Counted from the stretch's first letter, positions 10,680-21,300 are shown. The stretch is 64,000 nucleotides of DNA from Oscillatoriales cyanobacterium SM2_2_1 (GCA_012031145.1 JAAUUH010000001.1:1-64000); one strand, 5' to 3'. Notes: a model not told the origin generated them from the sequence alone. Numbers and translations are program-made.

Positions 10680-11096
10680 ATGTTTTTTTTTAATAGAAGG
10701 AGCCTCGGACTTGGGCTGTTAATCGGAATGCTAGTGCTATTTGGCTGCACGGCGGAATCAAAAATCACCCAGTGCAATCGCTTAGCGGAAGTGATCAACC
10801 GGTTGCGGGCGGTGCAACCCCCCCAAACCCCAGAGGATCTGACTGTGCTGGCCACCACCTTTGAAGGGCTGCGGAAAGAACTGCGGGCGATCGCGATTCA
10901 GGATACCAAGCTCAAAACCCTGCAAGAGCAAATGGTAACCCTCTACACTGATGTGGTGGTGACGCTGCGGCTGCGGCTGAAATCGACCGCCGCCAACAAT
11001 GCTGAGGAAGTTCAGAAAGCCACTGCCGAACTGGAGCGCCTAGTTGCGGAGGAAGAAAAGTTTGTCACCGCCATGAATCAATTCTGTCAAGAGTAG
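10680..11096 (+). CDS. Predicted lipoprotein, hypothetical
   Basis: Lipobox-like LVLFGC after a hydrophobic leader; helical C-terminus. Confidence 0.65.
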   Translation: MFFFNRRSLGLGLLIGMLVLFGCTAESKITQCNRLAEVINRLRAVQPPQTPEDLTVLATTFEGLRKELRAIAIQDTKLKTLQEQMVTLYTDVVVTLRLRLKSTAANNAEEVQKATAELERLVAEEEKFVTAMNQFCQE

Positions 11097-11112
11097 GTCA
11101 GGAGCAATCATT

Positions 11113-11918
11113 ATGATTCCAGTTATTGTGGTCGGTGCCCTCGGCAAGATGGGGCGCGAAACGGTCAAGGCGATCGCCCAGAGTTCTGAGTGCCAGCTCA
11201 TTGGCGCGATCGCCCGGCAGCATCTGGGCGAAGATATTGGCGATGTATTGGGGCTGGGGGCCCTAGAAATTCCCATCACCAAGGATCTTGAAGTGATGTT
11301 GGCCCAGGGTGCCCAGGAACTACCCCCGCCGTCATGGTGGACTTTACCCATCCCCGGGCGGTCTACGACCATGTGCGCTCCAGCATTGCCTATGGCGTAC
11401 GCCCCGTAATCGGCACAACTGGACTTAGTGACGGCCAAATCCATGAACTGGCCATCTTTGCCGATAAGGCCAGCACTGGCTGCGTCATTGCTCCCAATTT
11501 TTCCCTAGGCATGGTTTTAATGCAGCAAGCGGCGATCGCCGCCAGTCGGTTTTATGACCATGTGGAAATCATCGAACTGCACCACAACCACAAAGCCGAT
11601 GCCCCCAGCGGCACCGCGATCAAAACCGCCCAGATGCTCTCTGAGCTAGGCAAAACCTACAACCCCGCCCCAGTCAAGGAAACGGAGCATATCCCTAGCG
11701 CTAGGGGTGCCACCGTTGGCGAAAACATCCGCATCCACAGCGTCCGCCTGCCTGGACTGATCGCCCACCAGGAGATTATGTTCGGCACCACCGGAGAGGT
11801 CTATCGCCTGCGCCATGACACCAGCGATCGCGCCTGCTACATGCCGGGGGTGCTCTTGGCTATCCGCCGCGTTATCGGTCTCAAAAGCCTCGTCTATGGC
11901 CTAGAAAAATTGGTGTAA
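11113..11918 (+). CDS. dapB: 4-hydroxy-tetrahydrodipicolinate reductase, split by a frameshift near 11323-11327
   Basis: 11113-11409 holds the N-terminus ([20 protein letters not shown]), 11334-11918 the rest ([29 protein letters not shown]); one extra C in the C5 run restores [11 protein letters not shown]. Confidence 0.9.
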
Positions 11919-12346
11919 TCCCACCTCGGCGATTAGCGCGAAGACCAATGCTTGCAGTTGTCATGGTGGCGTTCCTATTTCGTCATTGCGTTGGCGGTGC
12001 GGCCAGTTTCGGTTAAAAGCAGACACGTTCCCCTAAAAGTGTCACCAGTTAGGTGGAAACAGTCCTAGGGAGGGGCGATCGCCAACGGAAGTTGCAAGTT
12101 CTTGCGAAGTTCTGCGCGGTTAAGGGCTCAAGGCCACATGCCTTCGTTTTGTCTGGTTCCATGATCTTGACAGGTCAAGAAATTTTCTCGGAGATTCGAA
12201 CTTTGAGCTTGGGGTGCATCTACTGAAGAAGGCAGGGCACTAACCAAGGAATGAATTTGGCAAAAGCCGGGAAATGGGGTGGGGCGATCGCCAAGTTTGA
12301 AGAGTCTTTGCAGTTGGATGGCAACCACATAATCACTTTGAATACT

Positions 12347-12442
12347 TATAGTCAATTTAATTAAGAGCGACACAATTGTAGTTGTTTTGAGTACTATTAC
12401 TCCCCTCGCCCTTTATGGGAGAGGGGCTGGGGGTGAGGGCGA
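12347..12442 (+). repeat. 96-bp interspersed repeat, copy A
   Basis: About 94/96 identical to 53450-53545. Confidence 0.9.
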
Positions 12443-12516
12443 TCATCCACCAATCCCAACATATTCCAGCGTCCTTTCATCGACAACCTTGCCTACTCAA
12501 GATTTTGGGGCTGACA

Positions 12517-12604
12517 ACATAACGTCTGAACTCACCCGCCTGCAACAAGCTGGGAGCCCTGTCCAACAATCTACCCCAAGGTCGGGTGCAGTGACTTGTT
12601 ATGT
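12517..12604 (+). repeat. attC-like element
   Basis: ACATAAC-GTCTG-AACTCACCCGCC ... GGTCGGGTGCAGTGACTT-GTTATGT: paired arms with an unpaired C. Confidence 0.5.
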
Positions 12605-12939
12605 TGGGCCACCCATCTTTCCCAGAAGCATCAGGATCCTAATTGCCCAGCCCCCCAGGGATCCCTTATCCCATAAGTCAGCTATCTATCGGGGCTGGCA
12701 ACATAACTATGTATTAGCGGAAATATTCCGTATATAAACCCTAACAGAGGTAAACATATACAACCTCTCCGGATAAGACAACTAAAACAGTGAAATATCC
12801 AGAAACTTTCCGGGTATCACCCCCAAGCAGAGTGAATATGCTGAAACATACTGCGCAAAGTCTCTAGACCAACCCTTAAGGTTGTAAGCACTACTTATTT
12901 CGTGGTGCCTAAGTTATCTACCGTCGCCATCCAACTAAC

Positions 12940-13782
12940 TCACATCTCTTTCAGAAAAGCGGATATTTCGTCGGGCTCCACCGGATAATTGCAAATCAAT
13001 AATTCCCTCCCCTTCCCCGCTTTGCTCTGCTTGTAGTTATTCATGCCATATTGCAATTCCCAGGCATAAATGTGGGCAAAGGCAAAGTTCTGTCGCACCT
13101 CAGCACAGTCGTCGTAGGTGATGAGCCACTTGTGGGGACAGGCTACCATGAGTTTCGCAAACCGCCGATGATCAAAGCAAGTGTGTAAACTTCCTTTTTT
13201 GCCATACAGCTTAGAGTGGGGGTTACTGAGATAGGGTGGATCCAAAAATATAAACACATCCTCTCCTGCCTCTAGCAAAGGAATGCTGTAGTCAAAATTG
13301 GTAATGCGAGTCTGATCAAGACACCCCTGCAACGCTGCCAGCCGCTGAATTGAAGATGCGGTATATCTGCCCCGAAAAGAAGCATTGGAATAGCCACCGC
13401 TCTCAATCGTGCCAGAAAATGTAATTCTATTAAGAACAAAAAATCGAACTGCCCGTTCAAGGGTATTCAGGCTGATAGGATCTGCCGCCGCCAAGTGCGC
13501 AAACAAAACCCGCCCATCGTGCGCCTCTTGCTTCACCTGACCCACCCGGTCGACTAACTCCGGCAAGTTCGTTTTCACCTGTTGCCAAAAGCAGAATAAT
13601 TCAGGATTTAAATCGTTAATCCAGCAGGGTAATTGGGGATATTTTTGCAGAATATAGAACAGTACTGCGCCGCCGCCGACAAACGGTTCACGAAATTCCT
13701 GGAAAACTCTGGGGATGAAGTTGGCGATCTGGGGAATCGCCTTTTGCTTGCCACCGGGATAGCGTAGGGGGCTTTTGACCAT
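12940..13782 (-). CDS. D12-class (Dam-like) adenine-N6 DNA methyltransferase
   Basis: SPLRYPGGKQKAI; FREPFVGGGAV; FIFLDPPY. Confidence 0.9.
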   Translation of the reverse strand: MVKSPLRYPGGKQKAIPQIANFIPRVFQEFREPFVGGGAVLFYILQKYPQLPCWINDLNPELFCFWQQVKTNLPELVDRVGQVKQEAHDGRVLFAHLAAADPISLNTLERAVRFFVLNRITFSGTIESGGYSNASFRGRYTASSIQRLAALQGCLDQTRITNFDYSIPLLEAGEDVFIFLDPPYLSNPHSKLYGKKGSLHTCFDHRRFAKLMVACPHKWLITYDDCAEVRQNFAFAHIYAWELQYGMNNYKQSKAGKGRELLICNYPVEPDEISAFLKEM

Positions 13783-13830
13783 AACAGGATTTGCGGGGAC
13801 AGATCGGGGGTGTTACGTCATAGTTCCTGT

Positions 13831-15153
13831 CTAGGGACGGCGCTGCACCAGAAAGAAACCGCCCACGCCCAAACCGGCGATCGCCACAAACAACAGGATG
13901 CTGGTGAGCCAAAGGCGTTGGGTTTGACCCTGGAGTTGGGTTTGCAGGGTAGCAATTTCGGCTTCGGCGGTTTTTTGGGCTTTTTGCATCTGGGTGAGTT
14001 GCGATCGCACCAGGTTAAGCTGACCGCCATAGTGGGTATCTAGGGTTTGGAACTGCTCCTGAACTTGGCCGTGCTGCTGGCTAAAACGCTGGTTGAGAAT
14101 GTTGGTATTACGATTGAGGCGCAGTTGATCCTTTTGGGTGCCGTTGAGTACGAGGGCCTGGTGATTCAGAATCCGGTGGGTCAGGAGCCGGATTTGGGAA
14201 GAATCTTGGACTTGGGCTTCCCGCTGATGCTCCAGTTGGGATGTAAACAGCGTGCTCAGGCTGGTGAGCTTCTCATCGGTTTGGTTTTGTCCGGTGCGGA
14301 GTTGGTGTTGCAGCTCTTGATTTTGGGTTTGGAGGCTCTGAAACGCACGGTTGACTTCGTGTTGCTGCTGCTGCAATTGGCGATGCCAGTCGGCGCGTAG
14401 GGCTTCGAGGGTATCGGTCAGTTGGGTTTCTAGGTGCTGCTGAAGGGCGATCGTCTTCTGATCCAAGGATTGGCTTAACCCGATAATTTGGGCTTCGAGA
14501 CCAGCAGTGCGCTGGGGAAGCTCGTCTAGGGCCGACGTCATCCGTCCCTCAAGTTCGGCAATCTGGGCCTGCATCCTCGGAAGCAATTGGGTGAGCTCGC
14601 TTTGCAGCCCCGCAATCTGGCCAGCCAGTCCCTCACTGGTGCGGGAGTGTTGAACCAACTCAGCTTGGGTGCCGTGGAGTACCTGGGCTTGGTTGTTGAG
14701 AACATAATGCACCTGTTGCCGCAGCGAATCCCAGCTTTGGCTGATCTCGTCGAGCTTGCCATAGAGGGACTGCTGTTGCTGCTGAAGCTGGTGGAGATCG
14801 GTAGTATTTTGCTGCACTTGGCTAAATAGGGGAATTGCCCGTCCCAATTCCCCCTGGAGGGCGGCGGCGATCGCCTCACTGCTATGGGTCAGGGTCTGCC
14901 ACTGTAGGGTGTCCTGCTGGATGCTGTGGTGCAGGGCGCTCACGGTTTGCTCCAAAACGGCTACCTGATGGGCAATATCCGTCAGCACTGCGGAGTACTG
15001 CTCCGAAACCCTGGGAAGGCTGGATTCCACCTCCTGCACCTGATGGCTGAGGTGAAGGTCAATTTGCTGGGCGGAACGGAGCAGCTCGGCGAGGCGATCA
15101 CTCTCCCTTGTCGCCGACTGCACCAGTTCATTAAGGTTGGTGGGCTCCGTCAT
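13831..15153 (-). CDS. Long coiled-coil protein with C-terminal TM anchor
   Basis: Extensive Q/L/E heptad-like sequence; terminal hydrophobic helix WLTSILLFVAIAGLGVGGFFLV. Confidence 0.7.
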   Translation of the reverse strand: MTEPTNLNELVQSATRESDRLAELLRSAQQIDLHLSHQVQEVESSLPRVSEQYSAVLTDIAHQVAVLEQTVSALHHSIQQDTLQWQTLTHSSEAIAAALQGELGRAIPLFSQVQQNTTDLHQLQQQQQSLYGKLDEISQSWDSLRQQVHYVLNNQAQVLHGTQAELVQHSRTSEGLAGQIAGLQSELTQLLPRMQAQIAELEGRMTSALDELPQRTAGLEAQIIGLSQSLDQKTIALQQHLETQLTDTLEALRADWHRQLQQQQHEVNRAFQSLQTQNQELQHQLRTGQNQTDEKLTSLSTLFTSQLEHQREAQVQDSSQIRLLTHRILNHQALVLNGTQKDQLRLNRNTNILNQRFSQQHGQVQEQFQTLDTHYGGQLNLVRSQLTQMQKAQKTAEAEIATLQTQLQGQTQRLWLTSILLFVAIAGLGVGGFFLVQRRP

Positions 15154-15183
15154 GGCAGTTCCTCCACAGAAATTGAGCATAGT

Positions 15184-17013
15184 CTACTCAACTGTGACCG
15201 ATTTGGCGAGATTTCGTGGCTGATCCACATCGAGTCCTCGGCGGGCGGCAATGTGATAGGCCAAAAGTTGGAGGGGAATGACCGTCAAAATTGGCGATAG
15301 CATCTCATCGACGACCGGAATCGGCAAAATGCGATCAAAGGTATCGCGGGCAACGGGATCGGCTAGGGGGGCAATGCCAATGAGCTGGGCATCCCGGGCC
15401 TTGGCTTCCTGGGCATTAGACAGGACTTTTTCGTAAACAATGCCGGGGGTGGCGATCGCCACTACTGGCACATCCGCATCCAACAGAGCAATGGGGCCGT
15501 GTTTCATCTCCCCGGCAGGATAGCCTTCAGCGTGGATGTAGCTGATTTCCTTTAGTTTGAGCGCCCCTTCTAGGGCAATGGGAAAGTTGATCCCCCGCCC
15601 CAAATAGATAAAGTCCCGGGTGTGGGCGAACTGGTGGGACAGTTGCTCAATATAGCGCTCCTGGCTTTCAAGAATCCGCTCCACCTGGGCCGGCAACTGA
15701 TGCAGCCCCTCAATCAACGCTTGGTGGCGCTCCGGGGTGAGGGTTTGCCGCTCCTGGGCGTAAGTCAGGGCCAAAAGATAAAACAGCAGCAGTTGGGCGA
15801 CAAAGGTTTTGGTGGCCGCCACACCAATTTCAATGCCCGCCTGGGTATCCAAGATAAAGTCGGCAATGCGTCCGAGGGAGCTTTCAGGACGGTTGGTGAT
15901 CCCAAGGGTGCGATCGCCCCGGGATTTGGCTAACTCTAGGGCCGCTAGAGTATCGGCGGTTTCCCCAGACTGGGTGACGCCAATGACGAGGGTTTGGGGG
16001 CGGGTGGGAGGTGGGGCATAGCGGTACTCCGAAGCATAGTTCACCGTCGTGGGAATTTGGGCCAACTGCTCCAACAGATATTTCCCCACCAAAGCTGCGT
16101 GCCAACTGGTGCCACAGGCCAAAATCTGAATCTGGGCCGGCTCCCCAAGGACAACGCCGGGCAGCCCCAACTGGAGGTGCGACTCATCATCCAGGTACCG
16201 CGCCAAGCCAGAGCGAATCACTCCGGGCTGCTCATAGATCTCCTTGAGCATGTAGTGGCGAAACCCCTGCTTTTCCACCATCGTTGGGCTCCAGGCGAGG
16301 GTTTGGGGTTGGCGACGCAGCCGATCCCCGCCAAAGGAGTAGAGGGTCACCCCACCACGGGACAGCACCGCTACTTCCCCATTGTCGAGGGGTAAAACCG
16401 TCTTGGTGTAGCCAATCAGCGCCGGGGTGTCGGAGGCGCAAAACTGCTCTCCCTCTCCCAACCCAATCACCAGCGGGGCCTGTTGCCGCACCACGATCAG
16501 TTGGTCGGGCAGGTCGCTGTGGAGAATCGCCAAGGCAAAGGCTCCTTGCAACTGCCGCACCGCCTGCAATACCGCCGGGAGGAATTCCCCCGTGGCGGCA
16601 TAGGTGTCGGCTATGAGATGGGGAATCACCTCCGTATCCGTCTGGGTAACAAAGCAGTGCCCCCGGGACCTCAGATGCTCTCGCAGAGTGTGATAGTTCT
16701 CAATGATGCCGTTTTGCACGACTGCCAACTTGCCACCCATATCCGTATGGGGGTGGGCGTTGTACTCTTCTGGCTTACCGTGGGTGGCCCAACGGGTGTG
16801 ACCGATCCCCAAGTGGGAGTCCTCGGTCAACTCAGTGGCCAATTTAGCCTCCAAGTTCACCAGTTTGCCCTTAGCCCGGATCCGATACAGGTGGTTTTGA
16901 CCCATCAGGGCGATTCCTGCCGAATCATACCCCCGATATTCCAGCTTGCGCAGTCCCTGCAACAACACATCACTGGCGGCGCGATCGCCGATATAGCCCA
17001 CAATGCCACACAT
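15184..17013 (-). CDS. glmS: Glutamine-fructose-6-phosphate aminotransferase (isomerizing)
   Basis: MCGIVGYIGDRAA; GIGHTRWATHG; LACGTSWHAAL; C-terminal NLAKSVTVE. Confidence 0.96.
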   Translation of the reverse strand: MCGIVGYIGDRAASDVLLQGLRKLEYRGYDSAGIALMGQNHLYRIRAKGKLVNLEAKLATELTEDSHLGIGHTRWATHGKPEEYNAHPHTDMGGKLAVVQNGIIENYHTLREHLRSRGHCFVTQTDTEVIPHLIADTYAATGEFLPAVLQAVRQLQGAFALAILHSDLPDQLIVVRQQAPLVIGLGEGEQFCASDTPALIGYTKTVLPLDNGEVAVLSRGGVTLYSFGGDRLRRQPQTLAWSPTMVEKQGFRHYMLKEIYEQPGVIRSGLARYLDDESHLQLGLPGVVLGEPAQIQILACGTSWHAALVGKYLLEQLAQIPTTVNYASEYRYAPPPTRPQTLVIGVTQSGETADTLAALELAKSRGDRTLGITNRPESSLGRIADFILDTQAGIEIGVAATKTFVAQLLLFYLLALTYAQERQTLTPERHQALIEGLHQLPAQVERILESQERYIEQLSHQFAHTRDFIYLGRGINFPIALEGALKLKEISYIHAEGYPAGEMKHGPIALLDADVPVVAIATPGIVYEKVLSNAQEAKARDAQLIGIAPLADPVARDTFDRILPIPVVDEMLSPILTVIPLQLLAYHIAARRGLDVDQPRNLAKSVTVE

Positions 17014-17098
17014 ACACAACGTTGCCTAAAATTGCCCAGCATCGTAGCATAGGCGCGACAACCGAGTTTGATACCATAGGTTAACGTTAACTGTCCTT

Positions 17099-17443
17099 AT
17101 GGGGGGTGCCGTGCTCTGGACGGTGATCATCATTCAGATTTTGCTCAGTGTCGGGCTGTTCTGGGCCACATGGCAGATTTGGTTACTGCGTTCTGCCTTT
17201 GTCGCCACGGTGGTCTCAGTCGAAAGCTGGAACACCGCCTGTGAACAACTCGCCCTAGCACCCCCAGTGATCGCCCAAACCCAAATGGCCGGTCGGGCGG
17301 CACGCCAGAATTTAGGAGCGGCTCAAGCCCAGTGGCAGCGGGTGGTGGGGATTCTCGCTTTGATCAGGCAATTTCAATCATTCCTAGGCAATATCAGGCA
17401 GCAGCCAGCAAGGAGGACAGGTTATGGCAAACGATACAGGTAA
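17099..17443 (+). CDS. Hypothetical membrane protein
   Basis: N-terminal TM segment; adjacent to YtxH-like ORF. Confidence 0.5.
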   Translation: MGGAVLWTVIIIQILLSVGLFWATWQIWLLRSAFVATVVSVESWNTACEQLALAPPVIAQTQMAGRAARQNLGAAQAQWQRVVGILALIRQFQSFLGNIRQQPARRTGYGKRYR

Positions 17444-17711
17444 ATTTTGGGGTGGGCTGTTGCTCGGCAGCGGCATCGGGGTAGCCCTGGGGCTGATCCT
17501 TGCCCCCCGTTCTGGCAAAGAAACCCGCCAACTGCTGAAACAGTCGGCAGTTAACCTGCCCGCCAATGTCCAAGCAGCCCAAAAAACTGCCCAAAAAACC
17601 ATTGATGAAGCAGTGCAGCAACTCCAAGAGGCGATCGCCATTGGCCAAGAAGCGAGCCGGCGACTGCGCTATGAACTCACTGGCGATAACCGCAATGGAG
17701 AGCGCACTTAG
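17424..17711 (+). CDS. YtxH-domain protein
   Basis: FWGGLLLGSGIGVALGLILAPRSGKETRQLL. Confidence 0.8.
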   Translation: MANDTGKFWGGLLLGSGIGVALGLILAPRSGKETRQLLKQSAVNLPANVQAAQKTAQKTIDEAVQQLQEAIAIGQEASRRLRYELTGDNRNGERT

Positions 17712-18118
17712 TGGATCCAATTTTTCTACTGGGACTGTCTTTTCTCCTGGTGGTGGCCAGCCTCACGGCATTGTTGCTGACGGCTATCCCCGCCTTTGCG
17801 GAGCTTGGTCGCGCCGGTCGCAGTGTGGCCAAACTAGCAGCTACCCTTTCCCGAGAATTACCCCCCACCCTCGAAGCCATTCGCCTGACCGGACTGGAAT
17901 TTAGTGAACTTGGAGATGAATTGAACCAAGGGGCCCGCGGTGCCAGCGAAGCTGCGCAGCAGGTCGGTGAGAGCCTTAAGGGTGCCAGACGTCAAGCCAA
18001 GGAGGCCTCGATTGCCACCCGCAGTGCCTTTGCCGGAATCAAAGCCGGGCTTAAATCCCTAGGTCGCCCCCGTCGCCCCCGCCGTCCATTGTTGCCCCCC
18101 TCCTCCTCCGACTCCTGA
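17711..18118 (+). CDS. DUF948-like membrane protein, GTG start
   Basis: Single TM followed by an Ala-rich helix; start overlaps the upstream stop. Confidence 0.55.
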   Translation: MDPIFLLGLSFLLVVASLTALLLTAIPAFAELGRAGRSVAKLAATLSRELPPTLEAIRLTGLEFSELGDELNQGARGASEAAQQVGESLKGARRQAKEASIATRSAFAGIKAGLKSLGRPRRPRRPLLPPSSSDS

Positions 18119-18123
18119 AACCT

Positions 18124-19077
18124 ATGACCTGGCGTGACGAAGAAATCAACCTCCTCAAAACCCTCAGCTATCGCCTCCATGAACTGTCGGTGTTGGTGGT
18201 TGAAGACGACAAGGTGATGGCAACCATTACCTCAAAGATTCTGCTGCGGGAAGGCTACCGGGTAGAGGTGGTTACCAACGGGGATGAAGCTTGGCAAAAA
18301 ATTATGCACCAGCCACCCGACCTGATTATTAGTGACTGGTCAATGCCCCAAACTTCAGGACTGGCCCTGTGTCAACGGATTAAGCTCAACGTTGAGCATG
18401 TCCATCTCCAGTCGATCTATTTCATCATGCAAACAGTTCATGATAGTAGTCAACATCGGGAATTAGCGCTCCAAGCCGGGGCCGATGAATTTCTGACCAA
18501 GCCCGTCGATCCGACGGAGATTAAGGCGCGGGTGTTGGCAGGATTTCGCTACACACTGCTGCGTAAGTCCCTAGAAATTGCCAACGGGCGGATCAGTGCC
18601 TACCGATCGCAGCTTTTTGCCGTTCAGATGGTGTCGCCAGAGTGTCGGCTGCTGAACCTACGGGCCTTAACTAAGGCTTTGCCCCACTTCAAGGAGCGCA
18701 TGCAGATCCAACAGGGAACCTTGGGTGCGATGCGAGCTGTGGTGCAAGATTGGGGGGCGATCGCCCAGGGATATCCGTCCCATATTCAAAATGAGCTGGT
18801 GGAGGCCGTCTCCGGTCGGCTGCTCAACCAAATTCCTAGCCATGGACTAACCTATTATCTTCAACAGGGGGTGTTTCTCTGTCTAATCCCCGATGCTACG
18901 GAACTCCTTTGCGCCGAGACAACCCAACGCATTCACCACAGTATTTCTTCTCGCTCCGTGGTGGTGTCCTTTAATTTAAGTTTTTTGGTACTGGTGGAGG
19001 TCACCAGCACCCTTTATTTCGGCCCTAAGCTCGATGAACTCACCGTCGATCACTTGCTGGCGTCTGGGCCCCAGTAA
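18124..19077 (+). CDS. Response regulator with C-terminal extension
   Basis: LSVLVVEDDKVMATITSKILLREGY; LIISDWSMPQTSGL; FLTKPVDP. Confidence 0.85.
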   Translation: MTWRDEEINLLKTLSYRLHELSVLVVEDDKVMATITSKILLREGYRVEVVTNGDEAWQKIMHQPPDLIISDWSMPQTSGLALCQRIKLNVEHVHLQSIYFIMQTVHDSSQHRELALQAGADEFLTKPVDPTEIKARVLAGFRYTLLRKSLEIANGRISAYRSQLFAVQMVSPECRLLNLRALTKALPHFKERMQIQQGTLGAMRAVVQDWGAIAQGYPSHIQNELVEAVSGRLLNQIPSHGLTYYLQQGVFLCLIPDATELLCAETTQRIHHSISSRSVVVSFNLSFLVLVEVTSTLYFGPKLDELTVDHLLASGPQ

Positions 19078-19897
19078 ACCGCTCAATACCCGACCAATCA
19101 CGATAGCTGGCGATCGCCTCGTAACCTGCCTCCTGGAGCAGCAGTCGTACTGGTTCTGCCTGTCCAGCCATGTGCTCAATTAGCCAATAACCCTGGGGTT
19201 TCAGCAAAGTCTGTCCCGCTCCAATGAGGTGGCGAATCGCCGACAGTCCATCGACCCCGCCATCGAGGGCTAGGTGGGGTTCATGGTGCTGCACCTCCGG
19301 CGCTAAGCTGCTCACCATGGCCGTGGGAATGTAGGGCGGATTGGCTACGATCCCGGCAATCTGTCCGCGCCATGGCTCTAGGGGTGTGAACCAGTTGCCT
19401 TGGTGCAGGGTAATGCGATCGCCAAGACCGAAGTTCGTAATATTCTCTTGGGCGACCGCCAAGGCTGCGCCGCTAATATCAATGGCATGTACGCTCATTT
19501 GCCCAAAGACCCGTGCCAAACCCAAAGCGATCGCCCCGCTGCCCGTTCCCAAGTCTACCCATATCCCCGTGGCCACCAGTCCCACCCAGTCCGCCACGAG
19601 ATCAATCATTAATTCTGTCTCGGGGCGAGGAATTAAGACTGCGGGCGTTACCTTCAACCGCATATCCCGCCACTCACACCAGCCTAGGAGATACTGGACA
19701 GGCACCCGGTTTGCGACCCGCTGCTGCCACAGGTTTGGCAAGTTTTGCCATGGAACAGTATCCGGAACCGGTCGCCGCAATTTCAGATCTAGGCGGGACA
19801 AGCCCAGCCCTTGGGCTAGGTACTCCAATTCATATTCAGGAATACAATGAACCGCCGCCTCCGCAGCCGCCCGGTCCCACCACTGCCAAAACTCCAT
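19040..19897 (-). CDS. prmC: Release factor glutamine methyltransferase
   Basis: VLIPRPETELMIDL; DLGTGSGAIALGLA; VANPPYIP. Confidence 0.93.
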   Translation of the reverse strand: MEFWQWWDRAAAEAAVHCIPEYELEYLAQGLGLSRLDLKLRRPVPDTVPWQNLPNLWQQRVANRVPVQYLLGWCEWRDMRLKVTPAVLIPRPETELMIDLVADWVGLVATGIWVDLGTGSGAIALGLARVFGQMSVHAIDISGAALAVAQENITNFGLGDRITLHQGNWFTPLEPWRGQIAGIVANPPYIPTAMVSSLAPEVQHHEPHLALDGGVDGLSAIRHLIGAGQTLLKPQGYWLIEHMAGQAEPVRLLLQEAGYEAIASYRDWSGIERFTGAQTPASDRR

Positions 19898-19921
19898 CGT
19901 CCCAATGGGAAAGGGGTGCTC

Positions 19922-21244
19922 CTAGACAACGACCGTCTGCCACTCCAACCGCTCAAGGGTCTGGGAGCGCTCATAGGCCCGCTCAAAACTATCAAGCTTG
20001 GCTTCAATGTGTAACGGCTCACCAACATAGCCCTGCACTGCTTCTTGGGTCTTCAAGCCATTACCGGTAATATAAACCACCGTAACTTCGTCCGGGCGAA
20101 TCTTGCCTGCCTCTACTAACTTCTTCAGCACGGCGATCGTCGTCCCGCCAGCCGTCTCGGTAAAGATGCCCTCGGTCTCTGCTAGCAGTTTCATGGCATC
20201 AATGATTTCGGCGTCCGTAACCGACTCAATGGTTCCATCGGTCTTGCGCGCAATGTCTAGGGCGTAAACGCCATCGGCAGGGTTACCAATGGCAATGCTC
20301 TTGGCGATCGTGCTGGGTTTCACAGGTGACACAAAATCCCGTCCTTCCCGGAAGGCTTGGGCGATTGGTGAGCAGCCCTCCGCTTGGGCCCCACTAAAGC
20401 GCACCAACTTCTCGTCCACCAAACCAACCTTAATAAACTCTTGGAAACCCTTATAAATCTTAGTGAACAGCGATCCCGATGCCAAGGGTGCCACCACATG
20501 ATCCGGCAACTGCCAGCCAAGTTGCTCTGCCACCTCGTAGCCCAAGGTCTTGGAGCCCTCGGAATAATAGGGCCGCAAATTGATATTCACAAAACCCCAG
20601 CCATGGGTGTTGGCAACTTCAGAGCACAGGCGGTTCACCTGGTCATAGTTCCCCTGTACGGCAAATACCTTGGGCGCATAGACTACCGTGCCCAACACCT
20701 TTCCCGCCTCTAAATCTGCCGGAATAAAGACACAGCAGTCCAAACCCGCATGGGCGGCGATCGCCGCCGTTGAATTAGCCAAATTACCCGTACTGGCACA
20801 GGCCACCGTATCGAAGCCCAATTCTCGCGCCCGGCTCAAGGCCACGGATACCACCCGATCCTTAAAACTCAAGGTCGGCATATTGACAGCATCGTTTTTG
20901 ATGTACAGCGCCTTTAACCCCAGCCGCCGTGCCAGACGATTGGCCTTGAGTAGGGGCGTCATCCCGGTGCCCATATCAATATAGTTGTCGGTTTGCACCG
21001 GTAGAAATTCGCGGTAGCGCCAAATAGAATGGGGACCCGCCTCAATGGTCTGGCGACTGACCCGAGCCGCGATCGCCCCATAGTCATACGCCACTTCCAA
21101 GGGCCCAAAGCACAGCTCACATACGTGCATTGCCTTCGCCTCATAGGTCGCACCGCACTCCTTACACTGCAGGTGAGAGAACGTACCGTCGGTATGAATA
21201 GGGGAATGGGTGTGGATAGCCGGGGTCATAACGTGCCAATTCAT
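19922..21244 (-). CDS. thrC: Threonine synthase
   Basis: LQCKECGATYEAKAMHVCELCFGPLEVAYDY; PTLSFKDRVVSVALSRA; ACASTGNLANSTAA. Confidence 0.93.
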   Translation of the reverse strand: MNWHVMTPAIHTHSPIHTDGTFSHLQCKECGATYEAKAMHVCELCFGPLEVAYDYGAIAARVSRQTIEAGPHSIWRYREFLPVQTDNYIDMGTGMTPLLKANRLARRLGLKALYIKNDAVNMPTLSFKDRVVSVALSRARELGFDTVACASTGNLANSTAAIAAHAGLDCCVFIPADLEAGKVLGTVVYAPKVFAVQGNYDQVNRLCSEVANTHGWGFVNINLRPYYSEGSKTLGYEVAEQLGWQLPDHVVAPLASGSLFTKIYKGFQEFIKVGLVDEKLVRFSGAQAEGCSPIAQAFREGRDFVSPVKPSTIAKSIAIGNPADGVYALDIARKTDGTIESVTDAEIIDAMKLLAETEGIFTETAGGTTIAVLKKLVEAGKIRPDEVTVVYITGNGLKTQEAVQGYVGEPLHIEAKLDSFERAYERSQTLERLEWQTVVV

Positions 21245-21300
21245 TAGGGTGGTAGAACCCTAACATGCCCCCATAAACCCGTCAAATTAATCCGACTTTT

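Noticed and set aside
11323-11327. Programmed frameshifting in dapB
   Set aside because: Nine other genes show the same single-base breaks without a shared slippery motif, so sequencing error is simpler.
12128-12373. ORF in the dapB-methylase intergenic region
   Set aside because: Overlaps the 96-bp repeat and shows no recognisable domain; likely spurious.
12387-12737. ORF across the repeat and attC-like element
   Set aside because: Translation runs through repeat and palindromic DNA; composition is not protein-like.
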